NCBI GenBank assembly: GCA_964415675.1
Contig: CAYQBG010000009.1
Location: forward strand, 95,097-159,096
Direction: 5' to 3'
DNA from: UBA5336 sp964415675
Lineage (GTDB): Bacteria; Pseudomonadota; Alphaproteobacteria; Caulobacterales; Hyphomonadaceae
DNA length: 64,000 bases
Part shown: piece by piece, positions 46,004-54,766 of the stretch
Layout of the letters: each line of letters opens with the position of its first letter
Numbering within the stretch: the stretch's first letter is position 1
Notes under the pieces: generated by a model
Seen by the model: only the letters and a program-made list of their open reading frames with translations
Databases searched by the model: none
What the model was told of the DNA's origin: nothing
Position numbers and translations under genes: made by a program

Positions 46004-47116
46004 TCAGGCTGCGCCTTTGACCGGCGCCATCTCCAATGTGATGGTCCCCCTCTGACGCAATTCCATCAAAGCAGCAAGAAACTGCCGCTCTATCTCCTCG
46101 ACGTCTTGCGCTGGGGACGCTTTTCGACTTTCCAGCTCATCGCGCAACTGGTCGGCCATACGGGATGAAATGCTGCTGAGCAAAAACTCCCCAAGTTGAG
46201 GTGCACGTTCGCTGGCCATTTTCAGGAAGCTGATGAGTATCTCATTGTCCATTTCACGAAAAATCGTCGGCACAGCGGCACGCGGGAGGATATCTGGCAA
46301 TGCGTCCAGAGACAGCAGGCCCTTCTGTATGGTCGGCAATCTGGCTTCGTGTTCTGTCTTCAGATATTCGAGAATGCGCTCGCGTCGCTCCTGAGGAACG
46401 AGCGTCAGCAATTCGCCGATCTGCTCCAGCCAGGCTTCCTGACCTCCCTCTGAGACTGCGCCAGCATTCAGGAACTCAAGTTGAAGCATGCGTGCGATGA
46501 CAGCCTCAAGGCCGGGATCCTCGTCCTGGGGGCTCATGAGGAAACGCATGACCGGGACTATTTTCGCCTCATCAATATGCGTCAGGATCTCGGAGGTTTT
46601 GGCGACATCGAGCTTGCGCAGGATGATGGCTATGATGTTGGGCGTGAGGCCGTCGAGATAACCGGCAACACGCACTGAATCCCGGGCCTGCATCTGTATC
46701 CAGACGGCATCCGGCGAATTCGGCTCTGCAGAAGGTTCATCCAGCCCGCCCTCAAGCAGTCCGCTGGCGCGCTCGGGGCCGAGCAGCGCCGAGATCAAAG
46801 AACGCGCCTGGTCGCGCCCTCCCCGCACCGCGCCAATCGACTCAGACAATTGATGCAGGAAGTCCGCCACGATTTTCACGAGTTCCCTGCGCGGCAGGAC
46901 CGATATCTGCTCAAGTGCGGTCATGATTCGCGCCAGGTCGGCCTCATTGAGCTTCTCGACAATTGGTTTGGCAGCCTCTTCGCCAAGGACAGCGATGATG
47001 GCCGCAGCCTTCTGCGATGGCGTGATCCGGGTGTCGATTGCAGGTGTCGCCTCCGGCGCGACGCCGGCTGGATCATGTTCGGTCTCAATGCCTGCGGTGT
47101 TCGCCTTGGTATTCAT
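46004..47116 (-). CDS. fliG: Flagellar motor switch protein FliG
   Basis: A 370-residue C-ring protein contacting MotA and FliF. N domain (SQKAAAIIAVLGEEAAKPIVEKLNEADLARIM), middle ARMM-type repeats and a C-terminal charged helix region (AVPTIFREMDNEILISFLKMASERAPQLGEFLLSSISSRMADQLRDELE). The ATG at 47116 overlaps the fliP stop, so fliG is last in fliF-fliH-fliN-fliP-fliG, away from its usual place beside fliF. Confidence 0.95.
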   Translation of the reverse strand: MNTKANTAGIETEHDPAGVAPEATPAIDTRITPSQKAAAIIAVLGEEAAKPIVEKLNEADLARIMTALEQISVLPRRELVKIVADFLHQLSESIGAVRGGRDQARSLISALLGPERASGLLEGGLDEPSAEPNSPDAVWIQMQARDSVRVAGYLDGLTPNIIAIILRKLDVAKTSEILTHIDEAKIVPVMRFLMSPQDEDPGLEAVIARMLQLEFLNAGAVSEGGQEAWLEQIGELLTLVPQERRERILEYLKTEHEARLPTIQKGLLSLDALPDILPRAAVPTIFREMDNEILISFLKMASERAPQLGEFLLSSISSRMADQLRDELESRKASPAQDVEEIERQFLAALMELRQRGTITLEMAPVKGAA

Positions 47117-47883
47117 CCAGCATACCCCCTCAATAGCGCTTCGGTGATCTTCAGCCATCCATCGGCGAGCACAAAGAAGCCAACCTTGAAGGGCAGTGAG
47201 ACCACTGTCGGTGGGACCATCATCATGCCGACCGCCATCAGGACAGATGCCACCACCAGATCGATAATCAGGAAGGGCAGAAAGATCACGAAACCGATCT
47301 GAAAAGCATGTTTGATTTCTGAAAGCATGAAAGCTGTGGCAAGGAGTGCGAAACTCGGTTCTTCATCTTCGGACGGCATACGATTGATCGCTTCCCCAAG
47401 CGTCGCAATCGCTTCCGGGTCCGTACGGAATGTCATGAATTCGCGGAAAGGTCCGGTCGTTGCGGCCCAGGCCTCCGCCTCTCCCAATGCACCGCTCGTA
47501 TAAGGCTCTATTCCATCCTGCCACGCCGCCATGAAGACCGGTTCCATGACAAAGAAAGTCAGAAACAACGCAAGCGCCATAATCATCATGTTTGGCGGCG
47601 CATTCTGCACGCCGATCGCCTGGCGCATAAAAGAAAAGACGATCACCATGAAGGGCAAGCAAGTCACCATCATCGCGATACCTGGCACTAGGCTGAGCAC
47701 GCTGATAACCAGGAAAAGCTGGATGACTGTGCCGCTCAACTGACCATCCTGAGCGGTAAGCGGGGGACCGAGCCCCCCGATCTGATCCTGGATTGTTTCC
47801 TGCGCGCTTGCAGGCATCGCAACCAGGGAAGCGAGAAACAAGACCGACAAGGCAAGCGGCGATAACCGCCTAGCCCAGTTCAT
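47113..47883 (-). CDS. fliP: Flagellar export gate protein FliP
   Basis: A 256-residue export gate component with a cleavable signal peptide (LSVLFLASLVAMPASAQ), as usual for FliP, and four membrane helices. Signatures VLSLVPGIAMMVTCLPFMVIVFSFMRQAIG and AFQIGFVIFLPFLIIDLVVASVLMAVGMMM are complete. The start overlaps the fliN end by 14 bases. No fliO is seen. Confidence 0.96.
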   Translation of the reverse strand: MNWARRLSPLALSVLFLASLVAMPASAQETIQDQIGGLGPPLTAQDGQLSGTVIQLFLVISVLSLVPGIAMMVTCLPFMVIVFSFMRQAIGVQNAPPNMMIMALALFLTFFVMEPVFMAAWQDGIEPYTSGALGEAEAWAATTGPFREFMTFRTDPEAIATLGEAINRMPSEDEEPSFALLATAFMLSEIKHAFQIGFVIFLPFLIIDLVVASVLMAVGMMMVPPTVVSLPFKVGFFVLADGWLKITEALLRGYAG

Positions 47884-48199
47884 CAACGACCTCCTTTGCA
47901 ATCTCGGTGATGGTTATGGCGAGGCCACCGTCCTCAGTCTCAGTCAGATCGCCTCGCGCAATGACGCGACCATCGACAAGCAGGTCTATCGGATCCTGCA
48001 TACGCGTATTCAGCGGGATCACAGTTTCCGGCTCAAGCGCCAGAACTTCCGATACACTCAGCTTCGCCTGACCAACGGAAACCGTCAACGTAACGGGAAC
48101 ACTGAATATGGACCTCCGCAGCTGGTTCTCGACGGACATGTCCCTGCGCTCTTCCAGCAATTCTTCTGTTTCAGGCACGCTTTCTTGTGTATTACTCAT
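47870..48199 (-). CDS. fliN: Flagellar motor switch protein FliN
   Basis: A 109-residue C-ring protein with one SpoA domain: SVPVTLTVSVGQAKLSVSEVLALEPETVIPLNTRMQDPIDLLVDGRVIARGDL. It lies four bases after fliH and overlaps fliP. Confidence 0.94.
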   Translation of the reverse strand: MSNTQESVPETEELLEERRDMSVENQLRRSIFSVPVTLTVSVGQAKLSVSEVLALEPETVIPLNTRMQDPIDLLVDGRVIARGDLTETEDGGLAITITEIAKEVVDELG

Positions 48200-48203
48200 G
48201 TAA

Positions 48204-48959
48204 TCAGGCTCCCCTTATTGATCTCGACTGGACGAGACGTTGCAGGCAATCTTCCAGAAACGTCCGGAAATCGAACTCGACGCCGCCCCGTTCCCAGGAA
48301 ACATCTATGGCCGGCGCCTCATCACTGTTCGCGGTGAGGACTTCGACTTCGACAACTGTTTCGCCAAATTGCCCGTCATTGAGCTTCTCGCCCAACTGGC
48401 TCGCAAACGGCTCTGGCGCGCGGATTTTCAGAAGCTCCACCTTTGCCGGCATCAGTTTGCGCAGATGGATGACAATCTCTTCAGCGAGAAAGAGCTCGGC
48501 GAGCTTGGGAAATATCTGTCGCGCAATCCCCTCTACAACCTCGACGACCTCGTCCCTGGCAGACGCTTCGATGCGCGGGAGCTCATCCATCAACGCGTCC
48601 AGCACGGAAAGCGGACCATTCGCTTCGAGCGGGTCCAGATCGTTTTCGGCAGGCTCCGGATCAAGCGACCTTGCGCCTTCGGATCGAGTTTGTATCTCAG
48701 GTGCCACGCCCTCGGACCGGACCGGCTCTGCACAATCATCGTTTTCAACCGGTCGGTCAGGGTCCGGTTCAGTTGGAAGAGACGCGCGGGTCTCCAACGT
48801 TTCCACCTCCGCAAGATCGTCCTCAGACGGCGAGGTCGGGCTCTCTGAGGGCTCTTCCAGATCGGAATCGAAGGCGCGCATCTGCCTCAGCTGCACGCCC
48901 GCGCTGGCGGCTGGCCCTTTCCCGAATCTCGGCAGGCGTTCGAAGATTTGTTCAGTCAT
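48204..48959 (-). CDS. fliH: FliH-like regulator of the export ATPase
   Basis: A 251-residue protein in the FliH place, divergent. The acidic N-terminal half (about 30-120, Asp/Glu/Pro/Ser-rich) appears disordered; the C-terminal half (VLDALMDELPRIEASARDEVVEVVEGIARQIFPKLAELFLAEEIVIHLRKL) matches the FliH/FlbE coiled-coil and stator-like domain. The ATG at 48959 overlaps the fliF stop by eight bases. Caulobacter calls the equivalent FlbE. Confidence 0.75.
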   Translation of the reverse strand: MTEQIFERLPRFGKGPAASAGVQLRQMRAFDSDLEEPSESPTSPSEDDLAEVETLETRASLPTEPDPDRPVENDDCAEPVRSEGVAPEIQTRSEGARSLDPEPAENDLDPLEANGPLSVLDALMDELPRIEASARDEVVEVVEGIARQIFPKLAELFLAEEIVIHLRKLMPAKVELLKIRAPEPFASQLGEKLNDGQFGETVVEVEVLTANSDEAPAIDVSWERGGVEFDFRTFLEDCLQRLVQSRSIRGA

Positions 48960-50472
48960 TCGCGGCCACCTTCCGCTCATCCTGCAGCCAGTCCTGAAGA
49001 AGGGCAGCCGTCTCGTCCTGTCTTTCCCGGGCAAAACTCCTGAGATGCTCAAACGGGTCCACCGGCGATTCGGGGTCTGCCTCCAAAGCCTCATCGACTT
49101 CGTCATCCGCCTCCAGAAGGGGACCGGGCTTTTTCACCAGCAGCGGCCTGATGACGCCAAGCGCAAGCACAATGACCACGATCGAAAGCATCAGCACCTG
49201 AATCCCGGACCATAAATAGCGGCGCATCAGCTCTTCGATGAGGCCGGGCGGGGTGATCAGGTCATCACTGACAACCGTTTTGAACGGCATCAGCTCTATC
49301 GCAAGCGTATCGCCGCGCTCATTCCGGATTCCAGCCGCCGACAGAACAAGCTGCTCAAGCTCGGCAATGACCTCATTTGCGCGGTCCTCGGCCCCTGGCG
49401 CAGTCATGTCGATGCCCAGCGAATCAAGGTTGAGCAGAACGGCGACGGAAATTCTCCTGACCTCACCGGGCAAACGCTCGGTTTCCGTTCGGGTTTCGCT
49501 GACTTCATAGGATATTGTTTCAGTCGAATCGCTGATCTCGGCAGAGCTGGGATCTCCCGGCTGCCCACCTCCCTGGGGAAGGTTGCTGGCGACAGTCAGG
49601 CCTGCCGCCGTCCCCTGACTTGTCTCACTGCTGTCTCGAATTGTTCTGTTGCGAACCACGCTGGATTCCGGGTCATAGACGACTGCGGCCGTTCGCTGAC
49701 GCTCGCGCGAGACATCAATACTCACGGACACACGCGCATTGCCCGGCCCGACCCTTGGCTCCAGAAGCCGAAGAATTTTCTGCTCAAGCGCCTGGGCGCG
49801 CGTGTCGCCCGCGACTTCAGGGTTATCGATGACGCTTGTCCCGGGACCGGCGAGAATGCCTGCTGTGGAATCGATAACAGCGACTTCATCCGGGCGAAGA
49901 CCCGCAACAGCAAGCGCCACGAGATACTGTATCGCTTCGGACTGTTTCCGACTGAGATTGTTCTGGGTCGAGAGGGTCACGGAAGCTGTGGGCCGCACCT
50001 CGTTTCTGGTAAAATTCGACCGGAGGTTGGCACCGATATGAACCCGCGCTGCCTGCACATTCGGGATTTCCAGAATCGTGCGGACCAGCTCGCCCTCTTT
50101 GGCACGCCAGTAGGCCGCATTATACATCTCGGATGTCACCGAGAAGCCATTGATGTCATCGAGCAGTTCGTAGCCCTTTACAGACTGCCGCGGCAGGCCT
50201 TGTTCGGCCAGCAGGAGACGGAGTGTGTCACGCTCGTCCTGCGCAGCAAAAATCGCATCGCCTCGTACATCATAGGCAATACCACGTTTCTCCAGCTCCG
50301 TGATGATCTCACCCGCATGAGCCGGATCCAGCCCGGAATACAGCACCCCCATGTCTTCGCGAATCGCACCACGAGATATCAAAACCATGATGAAAATCAC
50401 TGCCACCACGGAAGCCCCCAGCTGCAGCTTTCGCGCAAGGCTTAGTGCCATCAAATCTTCGATGAACTTCAT
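48952..50472 (-). CDS. fliF: Flagellar MS-ring protein FliF
   Basis: A 506-residue MS-ring protein with an N-terminal membrane helix (GASVVAVIFIMVLISRGAI), ring-building motifs (VLYSGLDPAHAGEIITELEKRGIAYDV; ALEQKILRLLEPRVGPGNARVSVSIDV), a second helix near 425-445 (IQVLMLSIVVIVLALGVIRPLL) and a C-terminal FliG-binding tail. Divergent from the fliL2 operon with a CtrA-like box between. Confidence 0.96.
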   Translation of the reverse strand: MKFIEDLMALSLARKLQLGASVVAVIFIMVLISRGAIREDMGVLYSGLDPAHAGEIITELEKRGIAYDVRGDAIFAAQDERDTLRLLLAEQGLPRQSVKGYELLDDINGFSVTSEMYNAAYWRAKEGELVRTILEIPNVQAARVHIGANLRSNFTRNEVRPTASVTLSTQNNLSRKQSEAIQYLVALAVAGLRPDEVAVIDSTAGILAGPGTSVIDNPEVAGDTRAQALEQKILRLLEPRVGPGNARVSVSIDVSRERQRTAAVVYDPESSVVRNRTIRDSSETSQGTAAGLTVASNLPQGGGQPGDPSSAEISDSTETISYEVSETRTETERLPGEVRRISVAVLLNLDSLGIDMTAPGAEDRANEVIAELEQLVLSAAGIRNERGDTLAIELMPFKTVVSDDLITPPGLIEELMRRYLWSGIQVLMLSIVVIVLALGVIRPLLVKKPGPLLEADDEVDEALEADPESPVDPFEHLRSFARERQDETAALLQDWLQDERKVAAND

Positions 50473-50538
50473 TTCAACATTCCATCTCAGCCGATTGCAG
50501 GGGTGACAACTGCGCTATTCGCTCTTCCAGTCAAATCG

Positions 50539-50553
50539 TTAACGTCGCGTTTA
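50539..50553. promoter_or_regulatory. CtrA-like box between fliF and fliL2
   Basis: TTAACGTCGCGTTTA fits TTAA-N7-TTTA. It is 67 bases from fliF and 60 bases from fliL2, and could control both. A further TTAAC half-site follows at 50568. Confidence 0.6.
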
Positions 50554-50612
50554 CCCGAAACGTTCTCTTAACTTTACGGGACAGGTCAGCAGCACTGAGG
50601 AATTGGCGCGCG

Positions 50613-51116
50613 ATGGCGCAGAAACAGAAAGCAGACACAGCGGCCGCACCGGCCGGCCCCCGGAACGGGCCGCTGGGGATTTTGACGCTGGCCCTATCGG
50701 CAATTGTCGCGGCGGCCGGGACCATGTTCGTGCTCAGTCCGGACCCTGGCGGCGTAACTCAGGCTTGCCCTACCGGCCTGGAGAGCGACGGACCTATCGC
50801 GCCGATGTCGGCTCTCAACAGAGCATATGTCGAGATGGAGGAAATCCTCGTCACCATCGGGCAATCGCCAGCCGACAGGTATCTTAAGCTGAACATCTCA
50901 GTCATCACACCGGAAGGAAAAACTGGCGCAGTCAAGAAATCCGAGCCCATGCTGCGCGACGCCTTCATCGGATATCTTCGCGCTGTAGAGCTCCGGGACT
51001 TTGAAGACCCGGCATTCTACGCGGAGTTGCGCCGTCAGCTCGCGAGACGGGCGGAGCTCGTTCTCGGCGAGTCGGGCTCTGATGGCATCCTGATCACTGA
51101 ATTTCTGCTGAGGTAA
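50613..51116 (+). CDS. fliL2: FliL-family basal-body protein, copy 2
   Basis: A 167-residue single-pass protein: helix LGILTLALSAIVAAAGTMFVL, then a FliL domain (YLKLNISVITPEG; LRDAFIGYLRAVELRDFEDPAFYAELRRQLARRAELVLGE; ILITEFLLR end). It heads an operon with DUF6468 and motE genes. Which of the two FliL proteins sits at the stator is not decided by sequence. Confidence 0.88.
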   Translation: MAQKQKADTAAAPAGPRNGPLGILTLALSAIVAAAGTMFVLSPDPGGVTQACPTGLESDGPIAPMSALNRAYVEMEEILVTIGQSPADRYLKLNISVITPEGKTGAVKKSEPMLRDAFIGYLRAVELRDFEDPAFYAELRRQLARRAELVLGESGSDGILITEFLLR

Positions 51117-51120
51117 TCTG

Positions 51121-51627
51121 ATGAATATTCCTGTCACGGACATCGTCATCATCATGGTTTGCCTTGCAGCCTGCGGATATTGTGCGCTCCTGAATCGACG
51201 CCTTAAAGCCCTCCAGAACACCAAGGATGGGCTGGGCGCCACGATCGTCGCTCTTTCCAAATCAGTCTCAACGATGACCAACATCACCGGCGAGACGCGC
51301 AGACAGGCCGGCGAACTCGCAGAGCGCCTTGCGACCCTGCTTGCCGACGCAGACAGCATGTGCGCCCGCGTTTCGACACTCAACCAACAAATGTCGGAGA
51401 CCCATACCGATGTCAGCGCCCGAATGACCGGCATGCATGAGGAGCTTGAAGGCTCCATGCGCGAGCTGCTTGGCGAATCGAAGGAACGCATCATCGAGAT
51501 GACTGCACTCCTGCGGCAGATGCAGATCCTCATGCAGAGTTCAGCCATTGACAGCGCCAAAGCTGAAGCGGCCCGCGCGCCCGGCAACAACCCAAGATCG
51601 GAAGCACGGCACAGCTATGAGTACTAA
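51121..51627 (+). CDS. DUF6468-type membrane coiled-coil protein
   Basis: A 168-residue protein with one N-terminal membrane helix (IVIIMVCLAACGYCALL), the basic motif NRRLKALQNTKDGLGATIVALSKSV typical of DUF6468, and a long coiled coil. Relatives are found beside fliL and motE in alphaproteobacteria; a Caulobacter flagellar positioning protein (PflI) is reported with a similar layout, but this link is from memory. It lies four bases after fliL2. Confidence 0.7.
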   Translation: MNIPVTDIVIIMVCLAACGYCALLNRRLKALQNTKDGLGATIVALSKSVSTMTNITGETRRQAGELAERLATLLADADSMCARVSTLNQQMSETHTDVSARMTGMHEELEGSMRELLGESKERIIEMTALLRQMQILMQSSAIDSAKAEAARAPGNNPRSEARHSYEY

Positions 51628-52231
51628 GGGCGCAGGCACATCTCACGTTCTGATCACGCTCGGCGCCCTGTTTACTCTTGGCGGTGCCACACGCATGGTC
51701 ACGCTCAATTTTCCAAATGCCGAAGCTAGTGCTGAAACCGGTGGCGAACCGGCCACTGAGCTGGCCAGCGCGCAAGTTGCGGACGATGTCGCAATTGACG
51801 TAAGTCTTGAAAAGGTCTGCTTTTCAGCTGAGCAGGCTGCCGCCATTCAGCAAGATCAGTGGCTGTTTGAAGAGGAACTTGAAGCGCTGGAAGACCAGCG
51901 TATCGAACTTGCGGAATGGGAGGCGCAGCTTGAGGCGCAGACAGAGAGCCTGTCCGCCCTCCAGGACGTTCTCGATGCACGTTGGCAGGAGATGCTGCTG
52001 GCCGCCGACGAAGACATCAAGCATCTCGCCAAGATGTACAGCGCCATGAAGCCGAAGGAAGCTGCGGCCATCTTCGACCGAATGGATGCAAGCTTTGGCG
52101 CGGGTTTCCTGCGATTGATGCCGTCCGATCAAGCCGGAAAGATTCTCGCGGAAATGGACCCGGACAGAGCGTATACCATTAGCGCAAAGATTGCGTCCAA
52201 AAATTCCGATGTTCGCCGCCAGACCCAATGA
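51617..52231 (+). CDS. motE: MotE-family protein (MgtE_N-like)
   Basis: A 204-residue envelope protein: N-terminal hydrophobic segment (VLITLGALFTLGGATRMV), a long coiled coil (FEEELEALEDQRIELAEWEAQLEAQTES) and a C-terminal MgtE_N-like domain (LAKMYSAMKPKEAAAIFDRMDASFGAGFLRLMPSDQAGKILAEMDPDRAY). In Sinorhizobium, MotE is a chaperone for periplasmic MotC. The ATG at 51617 overlaps the preceding gene by 11 bases. Confidence 0.85.
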   Translation: MSTKGAGTSHVLITLGALFTLGGATRMVTLNFPNAEASAETGGEPATELASAQVADDVAIDVSLEKVCFSAEQAAAIQQDQWLFEEELEALEDQRIELAEWEAQLEAQTESLSALQDVLDARWQEMLLAADEDIKHLAKMYSAMKPKEAAAIFDRMDASFGAGFLRLMPSDQAGKILAEMDPDRAYTISAKIASKNSDVRRQTQ

Positions 52232-52263
52232 CATTGCGCATTGGCGAATAAGCGCCGCGCATC

Positions 52264-52295
52264 AAAAAAAACGGCCGACCCCCATGGGCCGGCCG
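52264..52295 (-). terminator. Rho-independent terminator for fliI-crp
   Basis: On the minus strand CGGCCGGCCC and GGGTCGGCCG form a 10-base stem with a four-base loop followed by eight T. It lies 270 bases past the crp/fnr gene and faces the end of motE. Confidence 0.9.
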
Positions 52296-52301
52296 GAGGT
52301 T

Positions 52302-52468
52302 GATAGATGGATCACTGACAGGAGTTTGTCAGCTCTGACAGTCTGCGCCCAAATCCTGAATTTTGAGTAACCATCGTTGACCGCTATAATATCGCCTCTT
52401 AACTGAGCCTTCAGAAACAAAATGTATAACGGTTTACATTCGCAGATAAAAAGATAGATGGATCACTG
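52302..52468 (+). repeat. Duplicated 16-base element
   Basis: GATAGATGGATCACTG occurs at 52302-52317 and again at 52453-52468. Both copies are followed within a few bases by inverted repeats (CTGACA/TGTCAG after the first, GGGGGTGGA/TCCACCCCC after the second). Confidence 0.75.
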
Positions 52469-52506
52469 CGAGGATCTTGGGGGTGGATGGGATGTCCACC
52501 CCCTTT
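52363..52506 (+). ncRNA. Candidate small RNA with its own promoter and terminator
   Basis: A promoter-like pair TTGAGT (52363-52368) and TATAAT (52385-52390) with 16 bases between would start RNA near 52397; a 9-base stem GGGGGTGGA/TCCACCCCC (52479-52503) followed by TTT ends it, giving about 110 bases. No reading frame is present. This is a structural prediction only. Confidence 0.35.
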
Positions 52507-52566
52507 CCATTTTCGGGATGCTGACCGATGACGCGCTGGCGCGCCAACTAGTCGGTTGACCATGCT

Positions 52567-53316
52567 TCAGGCTGCCAACCTGTCGAGCTGCGTCTGGTCC
52601 AGAATGCGGATCCTGCCATAATTACGCTGTAGCACCTGGCCCTGTTCGAGCTCGCCAAGCACTTTCGAGACTGTGATACGCGTGACGCCGATCATTTCTG
52701 CCAGATCGGCCTGCGTGATCTCGACTTCGCTTCCGCCGCTCGCCAGTTCCCGGAGCCTGCGCGCGATGCGCTTGAGGGCCGGAAGCTCCTGACCGTCCGA
52801 CAGGAATTCGACCATCGCCATATGCTGGTCTGCGATATCCGCAATGAAATATTTCGCAAAGACCGCATCAGGCAGGAGCCGGGTCATCACGACGTCGCGG
52901 CTCAAGCAGAGAATCTTCGTGTCCTCCTCCACCACAACAGCCCCGAGCGGATTGGCACGCCGCAGAAAGAAACCGCTGACGGAAACCACTTGTCCGGCCG
53001 TCTTGAATATGCCCAGCCGACGGCGTTTTCGCCCTGATTGCCGGAAGAGTTCGGCTCGCCCGCAAAGAATGATTGTCAGCACATGATCAATATCACCGGG
53101 CGACACAATCGCTTCGTCGAGCTCGCAATACCTGACCTCGCCAAGTTTCTGCACCTGAAGAAGCAGTTCTTGCCCCAGAAATCGTGTGTCTTTGACACTT
53201 TTTCCTGCAGAATGCACTGGGTCGCCCTCGCCATGAAATCGAAGAATACTGTATCTATAGTGTGTGTTTCTGGTGTTTTTGTTAACAAAAAGAATGACCG
53301 CCGGATCAATCGACAT
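52567..53316 (-). CDS. Crp/Fnr-family regulator next to fliI
   Basis: A 249-residue transcription factor. The N-terminal cyclic-nucleotide-binding-like fold (ELDEAIVSPGDIDHVLTIILCGRAELFRQSG) is degenerate at the phosphate-binding cassette, and no Fnr cysteine cluster is seen, so the ligand is unknown. The winged helix is clear: EITQADLAEMIGVTRITVSKVLGELEQGQVLQRNYGRIRIL. It lies 47 bases after fliI on the same strand and is followed by a terminator, so the two may be cotranscribed. Confidence 0.87.
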   Translation of the reverse strand: MSIDPAVILFVNKNTRNTHYRYSILRFHGEGDPVHSAGKSVKDTRFLGQELLLQVQKLGEVRYCELDEAIVSPGDIDHVLTIILCGRAELFRQSGRKRRRLGIFKTAGQVVSVSGFFLRRANPLGAVVVEEDTKILCLSRDVVMTRLLPDAVFAKYFIADIADQHMAMVEFLSDGQELPALKRIARRLRELASGGSEVEITQADLAEMIGVTRITVSKVLGELEQGQVLQRNYGRIRILDQTQLDRLAA

Positions 53317-53363
53317 GACGAAACGTCACGATTACACGCCGGCCTGTCTGACTGCTGACAGCG

Positions 53364-54653
53364 TCAATCTTGCGATAGGCCGGAAGGGCCCGATAGTCGC
53401 TCAGCCAGACTGGTGAATGCATGTTCGGTCCCGGCAATGTTTGGCATTGCCATGAATTCATCGATCGCCGGGAAGCATTCAATCGCCCAATCCGACTGCG
53501 GATCCTTGCCATGTTCGTAGAGTCCCGCCCGGAGCATGGGCAGCACTTCTTCAAACAGTGTGATGCAGTGTCGCGCCTTTGCGATGATTTCGTTCTCGGC
53601 GTCGCTGGCAGCCTTCGGCAGGCTGCGCGAAACGCTTCGCAGGACGTCAACGGCCGGAAAGCGTCCGCGCTCTGCGATTTGCCTGGACAAGACGATGTGG
53701 CCATCGAGCACGCCCCTGACCATGTCCGCGACGGGCTCCTCCATGTCAGAGCCGGCGACAAGAACTGAAAAAACGGCTGTGATATCCCCCTGGCCTGACA
53801 TGCCGGGACCCGCACGCTCCACCAACTCGGCGACCACACGGACGGTTGATGGCGGGAAAGCATTCAGGGCAGGCGTCTCGCCCGACTCCAGCGCAATCTC
53901 GCGGTGGGCCTCAACGAATCTCGTGAGCGAATCGAAAAGCAACAGGACATTGTGCCCCTGATCGCGAAAATGTTCAGCGGTCGCCATTGCGGTATAGGCG
54001 GCCCGCTTCTTGGCCCCCGGTGGCTCGCTGGCCGTAGCGGCGACGATCACGGCTTTGTCGCGAACCTCCTGTGGCAGGACCTCGTTCGCAAAACGCCCGA
54101 CCTCCCGGCTCCGCTCGCCAATCAACCCGATTACGATCCGGTCCGCGCGCACCCCTTTGGCGAACTGTGCGAGCAGAGTCGACTTTCCAACTCCCGAGCC
54201 GGCAAACAGGCCCACCCGTTGTCCCCGGCAAATTGGCAGCAAGGTGTCAGTGACCATCAGGCCGCTGGAAAGCCGCTCGCCCATATCGCGCCGCTTCTTT
54301 GCTTCGGGCGGCGACGCATGCAGCGGGCGCGCATCCTGACTCCGGTAATCTGCGATCGCCTCATCAAGCACACGGCCATCGAAACTCACGATCTGCCCAA
54401 GCCAGTGATCGCCGGGCGATACGCCTGGACGCCCCCTGAGCCATGACTTGTCCCCGATCCTCAATTGCGACGCATCGGAAAAAAGATAGGCGTTGGCGAT
54501 GCCGGCCCGAACCTCAAGGATCTCTCCGAACACCGGTCGCTCAGCCGCCCAAACGCAAATCTCATCTCCGATCGAGGCGACATGGTCTATGCCTGCGATT
54601 TCGATCGATTGTGGACAGATTCGGCTGATAGTGCCCCATGGTCTGATATGCAT
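53364..54653 (-). CDS. fliI: Flagellar export ATPase FliI
   Basis: A 429-residue F1-beta-like ATPase energising flagellar export. Walker A GSGVGKSTLL (near residue 155), VIGLIGERSREV, and Walker B LLLFDSLTRF followed by AHREIALESGE are complete. Divergent from flgB with a CtrA-like box between. Confidence 0.96.
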   Translation of the reverse strand: MHIRPWGTISRICPQSIEIAGIDHVASIGDEICVWAAERPVFGEILEVRAGIANAYLFSDASQLRIGDKSWLRGRPGVSPGDHWLGQIVSFDGRVLDEAIADYRSQDARPLHASPPEAKKRRDMGERLSSGLMVTDTLLPICRGQRVGLFAGSGVGKSTLLAQFAKGVRADRIVIGLIGERSREVGRFANEVLPQEVRDKAVIVAATASEPPGAKKRAAYTAMATAEHFRDQGHNVLLLFDSLTRFVEAHREIALESGETPALNAFPPSTVRVVAELVERAGPGMSGQGDITAVFSVLVAGSDMEEPVADMVRGVLDGHIVLSRQIAERGRFPAVDVLRSVSRSLPKAASDAENEIIAKARHCITLFEEVLPMLRAGLYEHGKDPQSDWAIECFPAIDEFMAMPNIAGTEHAFTSLAERLSGPSGLSQD

Positions 54654-54704
54654 TCAATCGCTCACTGAAGATTTCGATACGGCATTACTGAATCCTTAAC
54701 GGCG

Positions 54705-54719
54705 TTAATACTTTGTTTA
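54705..54719. promoter_or_regulatory. CtrA-like box between fliI and flgB
   Basis: TTAATACTTTGTTTA fits TTAA-N7-TTTA; an extra TTAAC half-site lies at 54696 and another TTAA at about 54747. It is 48 bases before flgB and 52 bases before fliI. Confidence 0.6.
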
Positions 54720-54766
54720 ACATACTGGCCAAGATGTGGATAAAGGTTAATAGGGGCGATTCGATC

